A stretch of 64,000 nucleotides of DNA from Rhodopseudomonas palustris (GCF_007005445.1 NZ_CP041387.1:2939001-3003000), one strand, 5' to 3'; counted from the stretch's first letter, positions 10,926-19,715 are shown. Notes: generated by a model not told the origin, from the letters alone. Made by a program: numbers and translations.

Positions 10926-11783
10926 TTACGGCGCGCCGGTGGCGATCGGCGGACCGTCCTGCAACCCCCATTCCGACCATGAGCCGTCGTAGAGCGCCGA
11001 GCCGCGCACGCCGAGCCGATAGAGCCCCAGCGTCAGCACCGCGGCGGACACGCCGGAGCCGCAGGTGGTGACCACCGGCAGCGCCAGATCGAGCCCCGCC
11101 CGTTCGAAGATCTGCCGCAGCTCGTCGAGCGGCTTCATGGTGCCGCTCGACGCATCGATCAGGTCGTTGTACGGCAGATTGCGGCTGCCCGGAATGTGGC
11201 CGGCGCGCAGGCCCGGACGCGGCTCAGCCACGCTGCCCTCGAACCGCGGCGCCGCGCGGGCGTCGATCACCTGCTCGGCACGGTGATCGAGATTGGCGAC
11301 GAGCTGATCGCGGCTGCGGACGAACGACGCATCGAGCTTGGCGCTGAACCGGCCCGGCGCGATCGTCGGCTTGCCGGCTTCGGTCGGCCGGCCTTCCGCC
11401 ATCCACTTCTTCAGCCCGCCGTCGAGAATGCGGATGTCGGCATGGCCGAACGACAGGAACATCCACCATGCCCGCGGCGCTGCCACCCAGCCGCCGGCAT
11501 CGTAGGCGATCACGGTATCGCCGGACGAGATGCCGAGCGCCTCGACGTCGCGCGCGAACTGCTCGGCGGTCGGATACATATGCGGCAGCGGGCTGGTGTG
11601 ATCGGACACCGCATCGACATCGAAGAACACCGCGCCCGGGATGTGCGCGGCGAGATAGTCCTCCGCCGGCAGCGGCAGCACGCCGGGCATCTTGAAGCTG
11701 GCGTCGATGATCTTGACGCTGGGATCGCCGAGACGATCAGCGAGCCAGTCGGTGGAGACCAGGGGATCGACTGTGGCAGTCAT
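10926..11783 (-). CDS. sseA: 3-mercaptopyruvate sulfurtransferase
   Basis: Moves sulfur from 3-mercaptopyruvate to a thiol acceptor. 285 residues, the normal size for two rhodanese domains. The N-terminal structural domain contains HIPGAVFFDVDAVSDHTSPLPHMYP and lacks a catalytic Cys (YDAGGWVAAPRAWW). The C-terminal domain has HIPGSRNLPYNDLID and the active-site loop CGSGVSA with catalytic Cys at residue 241; CGSG(V/I)(T/S)A is the mercaptopyruvate form. The start MTATVDPLVSTDWL is taken at 11783, since upstream residues do not resemble the family. A dispersed palindromic repeat sits upstream. Confidence 0.92.
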   Translation of the reverse strand: MTATVDPLVSTDWLADRLGDPSVKIIDASFKMPGVLPLPAEDYLAAHIPGAVFFDVDAVSDHTSPLPHMYPTAEQFARDVEALGISSGDTVIAYDAGGWVAAPRAWWMFLSFGHADIRILDGGLKKWMAEGRPTEAGKPTIAPGRFSAKLDASFVRSRDQLVANLDHRAEQVIDARAAPRFEGSVAEPRPGLRAGHIPGSRNLPYNDLIDASSGTMKPLDELRQIFERAGLDLALPVVTTCGSGVSAAVLTLGLYRLGVRGSALYDGSWSEWGLQDGPPIATGAP

Positions 11784-11820
11784 GAGATAACCTCGAGCAA
11801 TCGACAAGACCAATCCAACC

Positions 11821-11900
11821 CGTCATTGCGAGGAAGCGCAGCGACGAAGCAAGCCAGCTCCGGCACGGAACCGGATTGCTTCGCTTCGCTCGCAATGGCG
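11821..11900. repeat. REP-like palindromic repeat, class 1
   Basis: About 80 bp beginning CGTCATTGCGAGGAAGCG and ending with the inverted counterpart CGCTTCGCTCGCAATGGCG, with the inner GGATTGCTTCG arm. The same design recurs at 32205, 36206 and 63166 in this window. It lies between the two leftward sulfurtransferase genes. Confidence 0.8.
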
Positions 11901-11975
11901 AGGAAAGCAAGCGAGGCGATGGTCAAGCCCGCGTGTGACCGCCGGAGACCAAAGTCTGATCGCAATGCGCCTCGG

Positions 11976-12386
11976 TCACTTCTTCTTCGGCACCCAGGCT
12001 TCGACCGGGCCGCCGGCGTCGCGCCAGGCGGCGAAGCCGCCCTCGATATGCGCGACCGGCTTCAGTCCCATGTCCTGCGCGGTCTTGGCGGCGAGCGCCG
12101 AGCGCAATCCGCCGGCGCAGTAGAACACGAATTTCTTGTCCTGCTGGAATTGCGGCTTGGCATAGGGGCTCTCGGGGTCGATCCAGAACTCCAGCATGCC
12201 GCGCGGACAGGAGAACGAACCCGGGATCCGCCCCTCCCGCTCGAGTTCGCGCGGATCGCGCAGGTCGACGATCAGCACGCCGGCATCGTTCTGTAGGGCG
12301 ATAGCCTCGGCCGGCGTCAGCGTTTCGATCGCCGCATTGGCGTCGTCGAGCAGTGCCTTGATGCCGCGGGTGATGGTCTGGGACAT
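11976..12386 (-). CDS. Single-domain rhodanese-like sulfurtransferase
   Basis: A 136-residue cytosolic protein with one rhodanese domain. The fold markers LIVDLRDPRELEREGRIPGS (residues 38-57) and HIEGGFAAWRDAGGPVE (near the C-terminus) are clear. The active-site loop is YCAGGLRSA with the catalytic Cys at residue 90. It could carry persulfide sulfur, or act in thiosulfate or cyanide detoxification; the donor is not deducible. It lies upstream of sseA on the same strand, separated by a REP-like repeat, so the two may share regulation. A GAGGAA ribosome binding site precedes the ATG. Confidence 0.88.
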   Translation of the reverse strand: MSQTITRGIKALLDDANAAIETLTPAEAIALQNDAGVLIVDLRDPRELEREGRIPGSFSCPRGMLEFWIDPESPYAKPQFQQDKKFVFYCAGGLRSALAAKTAQDMGLKPVAHIEGGFAAWRDAGGPVEAWVPKKK

Positions 12387-12421
12387 GGTCGTTCCTCGTC
12401 AACTTCTTGTTTTATCGCCGG

Positions 12422-12517
12422 GTCATTCCAGGGCGCGCGAAGCGCGACCCCGGAACTCGCTATTTGGATCGAAGCGATTCTAGGTTCGCGAACTGGCGCT
12501 CGCGCCGCGGAATGACG
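12422..12517. repeat. REP-like palindromic repeat pair, class 2
   Basis: Two hairpin arms: GTCATTCCAGGGCGCGCG with GCGCGACCCCGGAACTCG, then a spacer, then GATTCTAGGTTCGCG with CGCGCCGCGGAATGACG. This is the same element type that is interrupted by the IS110 element at 60.4 kb. It sits between the rhodanese gene and the VWA gene. Confidence 0.75.
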
Positions 12518-12528
12518 CCTTCAAGTCC

Positions 12529-13704
12529 TCAGCGCACCAGCTCGCGCATCGCGCCTTCCAGTCCCTCGATCGTGATCGGATACATTCTCTGCGAGAACAG
12601 CCGGCGGATGATGGTGGTGCTCTCCGAATAGTCCCAGTGCCGCTGCGCCACCGGGTTAAGCCACACCGCGTGCGGATATGTGCGCAGCACCCGCTCCAGC
12701 CATACGTGTCCGGCCTCCTCGTTGACATGCTCGACCGAGCCGCCCGGAACCATGATCTCGTACGGACTCATCGAGGCGTCGCCGACGAACACGACTTTGT
12801 AGTCGTGCGGAAACTTGTGCAGCACGTCCCAGGTCGGGGTGCGATCGGTGAAGCGGCGCTTGTTCTGCTTCCACACGCCTTCGTACAGGCAGTTGTGGAA
12901 GTAAAAATATTCCATGTGCTTGAATTCGCTCTTGGCCGCCGAGAACAATTCCTCGACCTGAGCGACGTGGCTGTCCATCGAGCCGCCGATGTCGAAGAAC
13001 ACCAGCACCTTCACGGCGTTGCGGCGCTCGGGCCGCATGTGCACGTCGAGATAGCCGTGATTGGCGGTCTCGCGGATCGTGGTGTCGAGATCGAGTTCGT
13101 CCGGCGCGCCGGTGCGGGCGAACTTGCGCAAACGGCGTAGCGCGACCTTGATATTGCGGATGCCGAGCTCGACATTGCCGTCGAGATCCTTGAACTCGCG
13201 CTTGTCCCACACCTTCACGGCGCGCTGGTGGCGGCTTTTTTCCTGGCCGATCCGCACACCTTCCGGATTGTAACCCTCGGCGCCGAACGGCGAGGTTCCG
13301 GCTGTCCCGATCCACTTGTTGCCGCCCTGATGCCGCTTCTTCTGCTCCTCGAGGCGCTTCTTCAGCGTTTCCATGAGCTTGTCCCAGCCCATCGCCTCGA
13401 TCTGCTTCTTCTCCTCCTCGCTGAGATATTTCTCGGCCAGCTTCTTCAGCCATTCGGCCGGAATCTCCGCCTTCTCCATTGCATCGAGCAGATTTTCCAG
13501 ACCCTTGAAGGTCGCCCCGAACACCCGATCGAACTTGTCGAGATTGCGCTCGTCCTTCACCAGCGCGGCGCGCGACAGGTAATAGAAGTTCTCCACGCTC
13601 TGATCGGCGAGGTCGGCGTCGAGCGCCTCCATCAGCGTCAGATATTCGCGAAGCGTGACCGGAACCTGGGCGTCGCGCAGCGACGTGAAGAATTGAAGGA
13701 ACAT
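12529..13704 (-). CDS. VWA-domain protein, CoxE-like (MoxR partner)
   Basis: A 391-residue soluble protein. The N-terminal half is helical and charged (LSEEEKKQIEAMGWDKLMETLKK region, residues 95-125). The von Willebrand A domain starts near residue 231. Its metal-binding motif reads DIGGS (238-242) instead of the canonical DxSxS, followed by VFVGDASMSPYEI. Such proteins work with MoxR AAA+ ATPases in assembly or metal insertion of enzyme complexes. Start taken at 13704 (MFLQFFTSLRDAQVP); the upstream extension has no family resemblance. The MoxR-type ATPase gene lies at 16371 on the other strand, separated by two other genes. Confidence 0.85.
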   Translation of the reverse strand: MFLQFFTSLRDAQVPVTLREYLTLMEALDADLADQSVENFYYLSRAALVKDERNLDKFDRVFGATFKGLENLLDAMEKAEIPAEWLKKLAEKYLSEEEKKQIEAMGWDKLMETLKKRLEEQKKRHQGGNKWIGTAGTSPFGAEGYNPEGVRIGQEKSRHQRAVKVWDKREFKDLDGNVELGIRNIKVALRRLRKFARTGAPDELDLDTTIRETANHGYLDVHMRPERRNAVKVLVFFDIGGSMDSHVAQVEELFSAAKSEFKHMEYFYFHNCLYEGVWKQNKRRFTDRTPTWDVLHKFPHDYKVVFVGDASMSPYEIMVPGGSVEHVNEEAGHVWLERVLRTYPHAVWLNPVAQRHWDYSESTTIIRRLFSQRMYPITIEGLEGAMRELVR

Positions 13705-13871
13705 GAACGACAGATTGCCCGACCCTGCGGCCCCGTCAAGACGGAATACCTCCGTTGCGACTGTTGAAAACTCGGCGCCGAGATGCCGATAGGCACAAAT
13801 CCGAGCAATGGAATTATGACTCAGTAAAGCATCCAAGGTGCAAGCACAGGCGCCTCACGAATGGCCTGTCG

Positions 13872-15809
13872 ATGTCCCCTCGCCTTCCCCCGTCCCGAAG
13901 CTGGATCGGCCGCGTTTCCACCGCGACGCTGGTCGTCGCGATGTTCGTGGCGGCGCTCGCCGCCTGCGTGCTCGGGCTGGTGGTGTGGAAGGGCTACGAC
14001 TCGCGCAAGATCGCGCTGGCGCAGAGTGAGACCGAGATACGGAATTTGGCGCATTCGCTCGCCGAGCACGCAACTCACACTTTTCAGGGCGCCGACGTCG
14101 TGCTCGACGATATCGTGTCGTTCCTGAAGTGGCGGCCGGATCCGGGGGAAGCCTTCAACCAGCGGCTGCACGCGCTCGCCGACAACCTGCCGCAGCTTTC
14201 CGACGTTGCGATCATCGACGCCGGTGGCGCAGTCGCCTACGCATCGGCCAGCCCGCTGCCGCTGCTGAACAACGCCGACCGCAGCTACTTCCGTCATCAC
14301 CAGGACCACGCCGAACACAAGCTGCTGATCACCGGCCCGATCCAGTCGCGCACCTCGGGGCAAGAGGTTTTCGTCGTCAGCCGCCGGCTCGAAACCTCGA
14401 ACGGACGTTTTGCCGGCGTCGTCGTCGCGACCATCGCCAGCGACTATTTCAGTTCGTTCTACAAAACGATCGATCTCGGCGTCGGCGGCAGCATCGGGCT
14501 GCTCCGCAGCGACGGCCGGCTGCTGATTCAATGGCCGTCGCTCCAGAGCGGCCGCGACATGTCGGAGGTGGCGCTGTTCCAGAGCCCGCTGCGCGACACC
14601 CCTGACGGTTATTACCTGACCGTTTCACCGTTCGACGGCCTCACGAAATACTTGGCATACCGACGGCTCGATCGCTATCCGCTGGTTGTGACGGTGGCGC
14701 GTACAGAGGATTCGGTGCTGGAGCGTTGGCGCGACGCCGTGGCGTCGGACGCGGCGGTCGCCACGGCGATGCTCGCTTGCGTGGTGCTGCTGGCAGCGGG
14801 TCTGGCAGCGCAGTTGCGCAGCCGCCAGGAGGTCCAGAACCTGCTGCGCGAGCGCGACGCCCACTACCGGCTGATCGACGCCAATATGGGTGACGTGATC
14901 GTCGTGACAGACCCCGGCGGCATCATGCGGTTCGTCTCGATGTCGGTCGAAACCGTGCTCGCTCTGCCCCCGGATCAACTGGTCGGCCGCTCATGGACCG
15001 AGCTGGTGCATGCCGATGACGTACCGGCCGTGCTGGCGGTGGGTGCGCGGCTGCGGGAATCGCCGGCGGGATTGTGCGCCGAGTTTCGGATGCGGCGCGC
15101 CGAAGGCGATCTGATCTGGCTCGAAGCGAACTTTGCCTACGCCAGAGGCGAGGATGGGCCGACCGACTGTGTCGTCGGCACACTGCGCGACATCACAAAG
15201 CGCAAGGCGATGGAGCAGGAGGTCAAGGCGCTCAATGCCCGCCTGGCGGAATTGGCGCGAACCGATGGCCTCACCGGCCTGCCCAACCGCCGGTCGCTCG
15301 ACGGCTTCATCGATCGCACCGCCGCCTCCGCCACGACGATGGCGGTGCTGATGATCGATGTCGACGACTTCAAGGGCTTCAACGATCATTTCGGCCACCA
15401 GGGCGGCGACGACGCGCTGCGGCAGCTCGGCAATCTGTTCAGCAGCCTGGTGACCGGGATGCACGGTTTCGCCGCGCGCTATGGCGGCGAGGAGTTCACA
15501 ATCGTGCTGCCCAGCGCGGACACTGCCGCCACGATGAGTTTCGCCGACAGTCTGCGAGCGTCGGTGCGCGGGCTCGCGGTGCGGAATCCGGCCTCGGCGC
15601 ACGGATGCCTGACCGTCAGCATCGGCTTCGCCTGCGGCACCGCGCCGTTCGATTCCGCGCTGCTGCTGCGCGACGCCGACATCGCACTGTACGAAGCCAA
15701 GCGTCGCGGCCGCGACTGTTGCGTCGCCGCCACGGCGGCTGCTTTCGTCGCCGATGCCGCGCCGCTGCAACCGGAGCAGGAATCCGCCTCCGCCGACACG
15801 GCCTCATAG
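13872..15809 (+). CDS. Membrane-bound diguanylate cyclase with extracytoplasmic sensor, PAS and GGDEF
   Basis: Makes the second messenger cyclic di-GMP from two GTP. 645 residues. Transmembrane helix 1 is at about 13-37. The periplasmic region (about 45-285) resembles a Cache/PDC sensor (VVLDDIVSFLKWRPDPG, DRSYFRHHQDH). Transmembrane helix 2 is near 293-316. A PAS domain follows (YRLIDANMGDVIVVTDPGGI, about 335-445), then a short coiled coil and the GGDEF domain (LARTDGLTGLPNRRSLD). The active site is GGEEF at 538-542, so catalysis is expected. The RxxD inhibitory site normally found five residues upstream is absent. Start at 13872; the frame extends further upstream without sense. Confidence 0.9.
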   Translation: MSPRLPPSRSWIGRVSTATLVVAMFVAALAACVLGLVVWKGYDSRKIALAQSETEIRNLAHSLAEHATHTFQGADVVLDDIVSFLKWRPDPGEAFNQRLHALADNLPQLSDVAIIDAGGAVAYASASPLPLLNNADRSYFRHHQDHAEHKLLITGPIQSRTSGQEVFVVSRRLETSNGRFAGVVVATIASDYFSSFYKTIDLGVGGSIGLLRSDGRLLIQWPSLQSGRDMSEVALFQSPLRDTPDGYYLTVSPFDGLTKYLAYRRLDRYPLVVTVARTEDSVLERWRDAVASDAAVATAMLACVVLLAAGLAAQLRSRQEVQNLLRERDAHYRLIDANMGDVIVVTDPGGIMRFVSMSVETVLALPPDQLVGRSWTELVHADDVPAVLAVGARLRESPAGLCAEFRMRRAEGDLIWLEANFAYARGEDGPTDCVVGTLRDITKRKAMEQEVKALNARLAELARTDGLTGLPNRRSLDGFIDRTAASATTMAVLMIDVDDFKGFNDHFGHQGGDDALRQLGNLFSSLVTGMHGFAARYGGEEFTIVLPSADTAATMSFADSLRASVRGLAVRNPASAHGCLTVSIGFACGTAPFDSALLLRDADIALYEAKRRGRDCCVAATAAAFVADAAPLQPEQESASADTAS

Positions 15810-15996
15810 CTGCGCGGCCGATCTCGCGTCGAAGCACATCATCCTGCGATCAGCACGCGCACCCCGCGAGTTGCCGGGCCCCCCACGACTTGCCGGAGCC
15901 TGCAAAATCGGTAGCCTGACCCGCGGGATGCGCGCTAAAGTCGCGCCTGCCGCCGGGCTCACGACCTGCGGCATCGGAACAAACGCGAGGAGCGCA

Positions 15997-16251
15997 ATGG
16001 GGATCGATTCCATTCTGGTCTGGCTTCTGGTCGGCGCGGTCGCCGGCTGGCTCGCCGGGCTGATCGTTCGCGGCGGCGGATTCGGACTGGTCGGCAATGT
16101 CGTGATCGGCATCGTCGGCGCCGTGGTTGCGGGCTGGCTGCTGCCGTTCCTCGGCGTCAATCTCGGGGTCGGAATTTTCCGCGCGATCATCAATTCCGCA
16201 ATCGGCGCCGTGATCGTGCTGGTGCTGCTGGCGATGATCCGCAGAGCCTGA
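15997..16251 (+). CDS. GlsB/YeaQ/YmgE family small membrane protein
   Basis: An 84-residue, very hydrophobic protein with the Gly-rich pattern of the transglycosylase-associated (GlsB/YeaQ/YmgE) family: WLLVGAVAGWLAGLIVRGGG, then GNVVIGIVGAVVAGWLLPFLG and a third hydrophobic stretch. Three membrane helices are predicted. Homologues are frequently induced by general stress, but no reaction is established. GAGGAG precedes the ATG at good spacing, which sets the start. It lies between the diguanylate cyclase and moxR genes on the same strand. Confidence 0.88.
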   Translation: MGIDSILVWLLVGAVAGWLAGLIVRGGGFGLVGNVVIGIVGAVVAGWLLPFLGVNLGVGIFRAIINSAIGAVIVLVLLAMIRRA

Positions 16252-16317
16252 TACCGACGCTGCTCGTTCTCGCGGTCGCGCCCTGCGGCCGCCCCCTCTC
16301 CTCCAACCAACACCAAT

Positions 16318-16335
16318 CAACAACAACAACAACAA
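16318..16335. repeat. CAA trinucleotide microsatellite, six units
   Basis: Six perfect CAA units end 35 bp before the moxR ATG. CAA-rich leaders are unstructured and can raise translation. The tract could also vary in length by slippage. It is unusual in this GC-rich sequence. Confidence 0.8.
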
Positions 16336-16370
16336 CGGCGCGCGCGCCGGATCAGACGAGGCTGAAACGC

Positions 16371-17213
16371 ATGAAGTTCACCGGCACCAAGGACTATGTG
16401 GCGACCGACGACCTCAAGGTCGCCGTCAATGCGGCGATCGTGCTCGAACGGCCGCTCCTGGTGAAGGGCGAGCCGGGCACCGGCAAGACGGTGCTGGCGG
16501 AGGAAGTCGCCAAGGCGCTGAACGCGCCGCTGCTGACCTGGCACATCAAATCGACCACCAAGGCGCAGCAGGGCCTGTACGAATACGACGCGGTGTCACG
16601 CCTGCGCGACAGCCAGCTCGGCGATCCGCGCGTCTCCGACATCAAGAACTACATCAAGCGCGGCAAGCTGTGGGAAGCCTTCACCCACGAAGGGCGACCG
16701 GTATTGCTGATCGACGAGATCGACAAGGCCGACATCGAGTTTCCGAACGACCTGTTGCTCGAACTCGACCGGATGGAATTCCACGTCTACGAGACCGGCG
16801 AGACGATCCGTGCCGAGAAGCGGCCGATCGTGGTGATCACCTCGAACAACGAGAAGGAGCTGCCGGACGCGTTCCTGCGCCGCTGCTTCTTCCACTACAT
16901 CAAGTTCCCCGACGCCGACACCATGCAGGCGATCGTGGATGTCCACTTCCCCGGCATCAAACAGCGCCTGGTCGAAGAAGCGCTGAAGATCTTCTTCGAA
17001 GTACGCGACGTGCCAGGCCTGAAGAAGAAGCCGTCGACCTCCGAACTGCTCGACTGGCTGAAGCTGCTGCTCAACGAAGAGATGAGCCCGGAGCAGCTCC
17101 GCGAGCGTGACCCGCGCAAGCTGATCCCGCCGCTGCACGGCGCGCTGCTGAAGAACGAACAGGACGTTCACCTGTTCGAGCGGCTGGCGTTTTTGAGCCG
17201 GCGAGAGGTTTAA
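16371..17213 (+). CDS. MoxR-family AAA+ ATPase
   Basis: A 280-residue single-domain AAA+ protein. Walker A is GEPGTGKT (residues 33-40), Walker B is VLLIDEIDKAD, sensor 1 is VVITSNNEKELPDAFLRR with the Arg finger pair at its end. MoxR ATPases act as chaperones that, with a VWA partner, remodel or load metals into enzyme complexes such as CO dehydrogenase or methanol dehydrogenase. The client here is unknown. The likely VWA partner gene (12529-13704) is nearby but on the opposite strand. Confidence 0.9.
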   Translation: MKFTGTKDYVATDDLKVAVNAAIVLERPLLVKGEPGTGKTVLAEEVAKALNAPLLTWHIKSTTKAQQGLYEYDAVSRLRDSQLGDPRVSDIKNYIKRGKLWEAFTHEGRPVLLIDEIDKADIEFPNDLLLELDRMEFHVYETGETIRAEKRPIVVITSNNEKELPDAFLRRCFFHYIKFPDADTMQAIVDVHFPGIKQRLVEEALKIFFEVRDVPGLKKKPSTSELLDWLKLLLNEEMSPEQLRERDPRKLIPPLHGALLKNEQDVHLFERLAFLSRREV

Positions 17214-17222
17214 AGCCCCTCT

Positions 17223-17267
17223 CCTCGTCATTCGGGCGCGCGCGTAGCGCGACCCCGAATGACGAGG
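17223..17267. terminator. Long hairpin between moxR and the convergent DUF1963 gene
   Basis: CCTCGTCATTCGGG and CCCGAATGACGAGG form a 14-bp perfect outer stem around an inner GC-rich hairpin. It is a one-armed class 2 REP-like element placed exactly between two convergent stop codons, so it probably acts as a bidirectional terminator. Confidence 0.6.
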
Positions 17268-17317
17268 TGTTCTGCGCAATGCATTGCTCCCCGCAGGTCA
17301 CCGGCATGGGCCAAGCC

Positions 17318-18475
17318 TCACATGAACTGGATTGCCAGCTCCGCCGCCTCGAACCGGCGCTCGGCGAGGTCATGCTTGGTCAAGAAGTAGTACAGGTAAC
17401 CGCCCGGCCCCCAGCCGGCGGCTTCACTGCCATTGGTGTAGCTGTCGAGCTGCAGCAGCAATCGATACTGATCGCACGGCTGATCTAGCGTGAACTCGAA
17501 GCTCTCGCCCTGCAGCAGATCCGGCCAGCCCAGCAGCTTGCTGCAATTGCACGGGTAGTCGATCTCGGCGGGAAGGCCGTACTGCCGCATCTCGCGATGG
17601 AAGCTCTTGTAGATCGTCTGACTCGACCTGTCCGGCAGGATCGCGGTGATCACGCTGCTGTCCGGGTCCGGCAGATCCCACATCGGCCGGAACAGCAGCT
17701 CTGCGCGCGGGAACACCGTGAGCATTTCCAGCGGTGGTTCGGCCGGCACCAGATGGTCGGTTTCGGGCCAATAATACAGCGCGCCGCCCTCCCCGGTTAA
17801 CAGACACCCCATCACCGTATCGTGGTCACCGAAGCACGACAGCAGACCTTGCGACGGCAATGCCTCCACTCCCGGCAGCCCGCGCAGGTCGGCGCAGTTG
17901 ATCTGGCCGATGAACAACATCGGCTCAGTCGCGGCGACCGGCCATTGCCAGCCCGGCGGCGCGCAGGGCATGCCGCCGAGGCGTGAGCCGTCGATCCGCG
18001 CGTCGGCGCGCGCCGCTTGCGGCCACAGCCCGATCGCAGGACGAAGCTGGCGCAGCAGCGCCGCCGCTTCCAGCGGCACCGCTGCGATCAGCCGCTTCGC
18101 GATGTCGGCGACGTCCATGGCCGGCGGCGGCGGCTGACGCGCCAGCCGGAACATCGGGTGATCATTTGGCGCGCCGCCGTCGGCCGAGCCGGGCGGGGCC
18201 GCCGAGTGCCCGCGGACCTCGGCCTCGACCGCGGCCGCCTCCAATCTACGCAGCGCCTGCTCCACGCTCAGGACAACCTCTGGATCGGGATCCGACAGCA
18301 ACGCGCGCAGCCGATCGAGGCCGCTGGCGCGTCCGGACAGCTCACGCTCGATCCGCACTTGGTCTTCCATGCGCCGATTGAGCGCGCCGACATGCTCGAT
18401 CGCGGCGCGGTTGCGGACGTTGTCGAGCCAGGCCTGCAGCAGTTCGGCGTCGGATCGTTTGACCAGCTCGTTCAT
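17318..18475 (-). CDS. DUF1963 (YwqG-like) protein
   Basis: A 385-residue soluble protein. The C-terminal two thirds match the YwqG/DUF1963 pattern: DGSRLGGMPCAPPGWQWP, then LFIGQINCADL, LLSCFGDHDTVMG and the terminal GGYLYYFLTKHDLAERRF. The N-terminal 100 residues are helical and may form a small HEAT-like or DUF2019-like region. No biochemical function is known for the family. It is divergent from the vanillate operon, with about 190 bp between the two starts, so it could share regulatory DNA with vanA. Confidence 0.8.
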   Translation of the reverse strand: MNELVKRSDAELLQAWLDNVRNRAAIEHVGALNRRMEDQVRIERELSGRASGLDRLRALLSDPDPEVVLSVEQALRRLEAAAVEAEVRGHSAAPPGSADGGAPNDHPMFRLARQPPPPAMDVADIAKRLIAAVPLEAAALLRQLRPAIGLWPQAARADARIDGSRLGGMPCAPPGWQWPVAATEPMLFIGQINCADLRGLPGVEALPSQGLLSCFGDHDTVMGCLLTGEGGALYYWPETDHLVPAEPPLEMLTVFPRAELLFRPMWDLPDPDSSVITAILPDRSSQTIYKSFHREMRQYGLPAEIDYPCNCSKLLGWPDLLQGESFEFTLDQPCDQYRLLLQLDSYTNGSEAAGWGPGGYLYYFLTKHDLAERRFEAAELAIQFM

Positions 18476-18561
18476 GCCCCACCTCCCCAGAGGCAGACTA
18501 CAAGAACAAACAGAGAACTATCTAGTCAGTATTTTCCCGTCGGTGAAATCGATCAGCATTC

Positions 18562-18569
18562 GGTATACC
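18562..18569. promoter_or_regulatory. Candidate VanR operator, distal palindrome
   Basis: GGTATACC is a perfect 8-bp palindrome with the core GTATAC. A second palindrome with the same core lies exactly 64 bp downstream. GntR/FCD regulators commonly bind short palindromes of this form. Assignment to VanR is inferred from position only. Confidence 0.45.
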
Positions 18570-18625
18570 AAAATGACGTAGGAATCGGTCAATCCAGTTT
18601 CATTCTGGCGATTCTTATGGATTCA

Positions 18626-18633
18626 TGTATACA
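18626..18633. promoter_or_regulatory. Candidate VanR operator, proximal palindrome
   Basis: TGTATACA, a perfect palindrome with the GTATAC core, ends 35 bp upstream of the vanA ATG. That position would block or overlap the core promoter or early leader. Together with the distal copy it could allow looping. Confidence 0.5.
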
Positions 18634-18668
18634 GTGTGAACTCAACAATAGCACTCAGGGAGGCCACG

Positions 18669-19712
18669 ATGCCCGCCTTTCCGCTCAACGCCTGGTATGC
18701 GGCGGCTTGGGACGCCGACATCAAGCACGCGCTGTTTCCGCGCACGATCTGCGGCAAGCATGTCGTGATGTATCGAAAGGCAGACGGCAGCGTCGCCGCG
18801 CTGGAGGACGCCTGTTGGCACCGTCTGGTGCCGCTGTCGAAGGGCCGACTCGAGGGCGACACCGTCGTCTGCGGCTATCACGGGCTGAAGTTCAATCCGC
18901 AGGGTCGCTGCACCTTCATGCCGTCGCAGGAGACGATCAATCCGTCGGCCTGCGTGCGCTCCTATCCGGTGGTCGAGCGGCATCGCTTCGTCTGGCTGTG
19001 GATGGGCGATCCGGTGCTGGCCGATCCGGCGCTCGTCCCCGACATGCATTGGAACGACGATCCGGCCTGGGCCGGCGACGGCAAGACGATCCACGCCAAA
19101 TGCGACTGGCGTCTCGTCGTCGACAATCTGATGGACCTCACCCACGAGACCTACGTGCACGGCTCCTCGATCGGCAACGAGGCGGTGGCCGAGGCGCCGT
19201 TCGACGTCACCCATGGCGACCGCACCGTCACGGTGACGCGCTGGATGCACGGCATCGAGCCGCCGCCGTTCTGGGCCGCGCAGCTCGGCAAGCCCGGCCT
19301 GGTCGACCGCTGGCAGATCATCCGGTTCGAAGCGCCGGGCACCGTGACGATCGATGTAGGCGTGGCACCGGCCGGCACCGGCGCACCGGAAGGCGATCGG
19401 TCGCAGGGCGTCAACGGCTACGTGCTCAACACCATGACGCCCGAGACCGACACCACCTGTCACTACTTCTGGGCGTTCGTACGCAATTACCGGCTCGGCG
19501 ACCAGCGCCTCACTACCGAAATCCGCGAAGGCGTCTCCGGCATCTTCCGCGAAGACGAGATCATCCTCGAAGCCCAGCAGCGCGCGATGCTCGAGAACCC
19601 CGACCGGGTTTTCTACAATCTCAACATCGACGCCGGTGCGATGTGGTCGCGCAAGCTGATCGACCGCATGGTGGCGCAGGAAAACGCGCCGAAGCTCCAG
19701 GCGGCGGAGTAA
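18669..19712 (+). CDS. vanA: Vanillate O-demethylase, oxygenase subunit
   Basis: Rieske non-heme iron monooxygenase that demethylates vanillate to protocatechuate, receiving electrons from VanB. 347 residues, normal for VanA. The Rieske [2Fe-2S] ligands are C49 and H51 in CWHR, and C68 and H71 in CGYHG. The mononuclear iron site is in DNLMDLTHETYVH (D156 bridging region, H159, H164). The segment PPFWAAQLGKPGLVDRWQI is typical of VanA. GGGAGG lies just before the ATG at 18669, so this start is preferred over an upstream one. The substrate assignment rests on resemblance and the vanR/vanB neighbours; another methoxybenzoate is possible. Confidence 0.88.
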   Translation: MPAFPLNAWYAAAWDADIKHALFPRTICGKHVVMYRKADGSVAALEDACWHRLVPLSKGRLEGDTVVCGYHGLKFNPQGRCTFMPSQETINPSACVRSYPVVERHRFVWLWMGDPVLADPALVPDMHWNDDPAWAGDGKTIHAKCDWRLVVDNLMDLTHETYVHGSSIGNEAVAEAPFDVTHGDRTVTVTRWMHGIEPPPFWAAQLGKPGLVDRWQIIRFEAPGTVTIDVGVAPAGTGAPEGDRSQGVNGYVLNTMTPETDTTCHYFWAFVRNYRLGDQRLTTEIREGVSGIFREDEIILEAQQRAMLENPDRVFYNLNIDAGAMWSRKLIDRMVAQENAPKLQAAE

Positions 19713-19715
19713 GCG

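Noticed and set aside
10926..12386. The sulfurtransferases, tusA and mobA as one sulfur/molybdenum island
   Set aside because: They lie 50 kb apart with unrelated genes between and no shared regulatory signal.
15976..15999. EcfG box (GGAAC) before the GlsB-like gene
   Set aside because: GGAAC is only 21 bp from the ATG and no CGTT follows at 16-17 bp.
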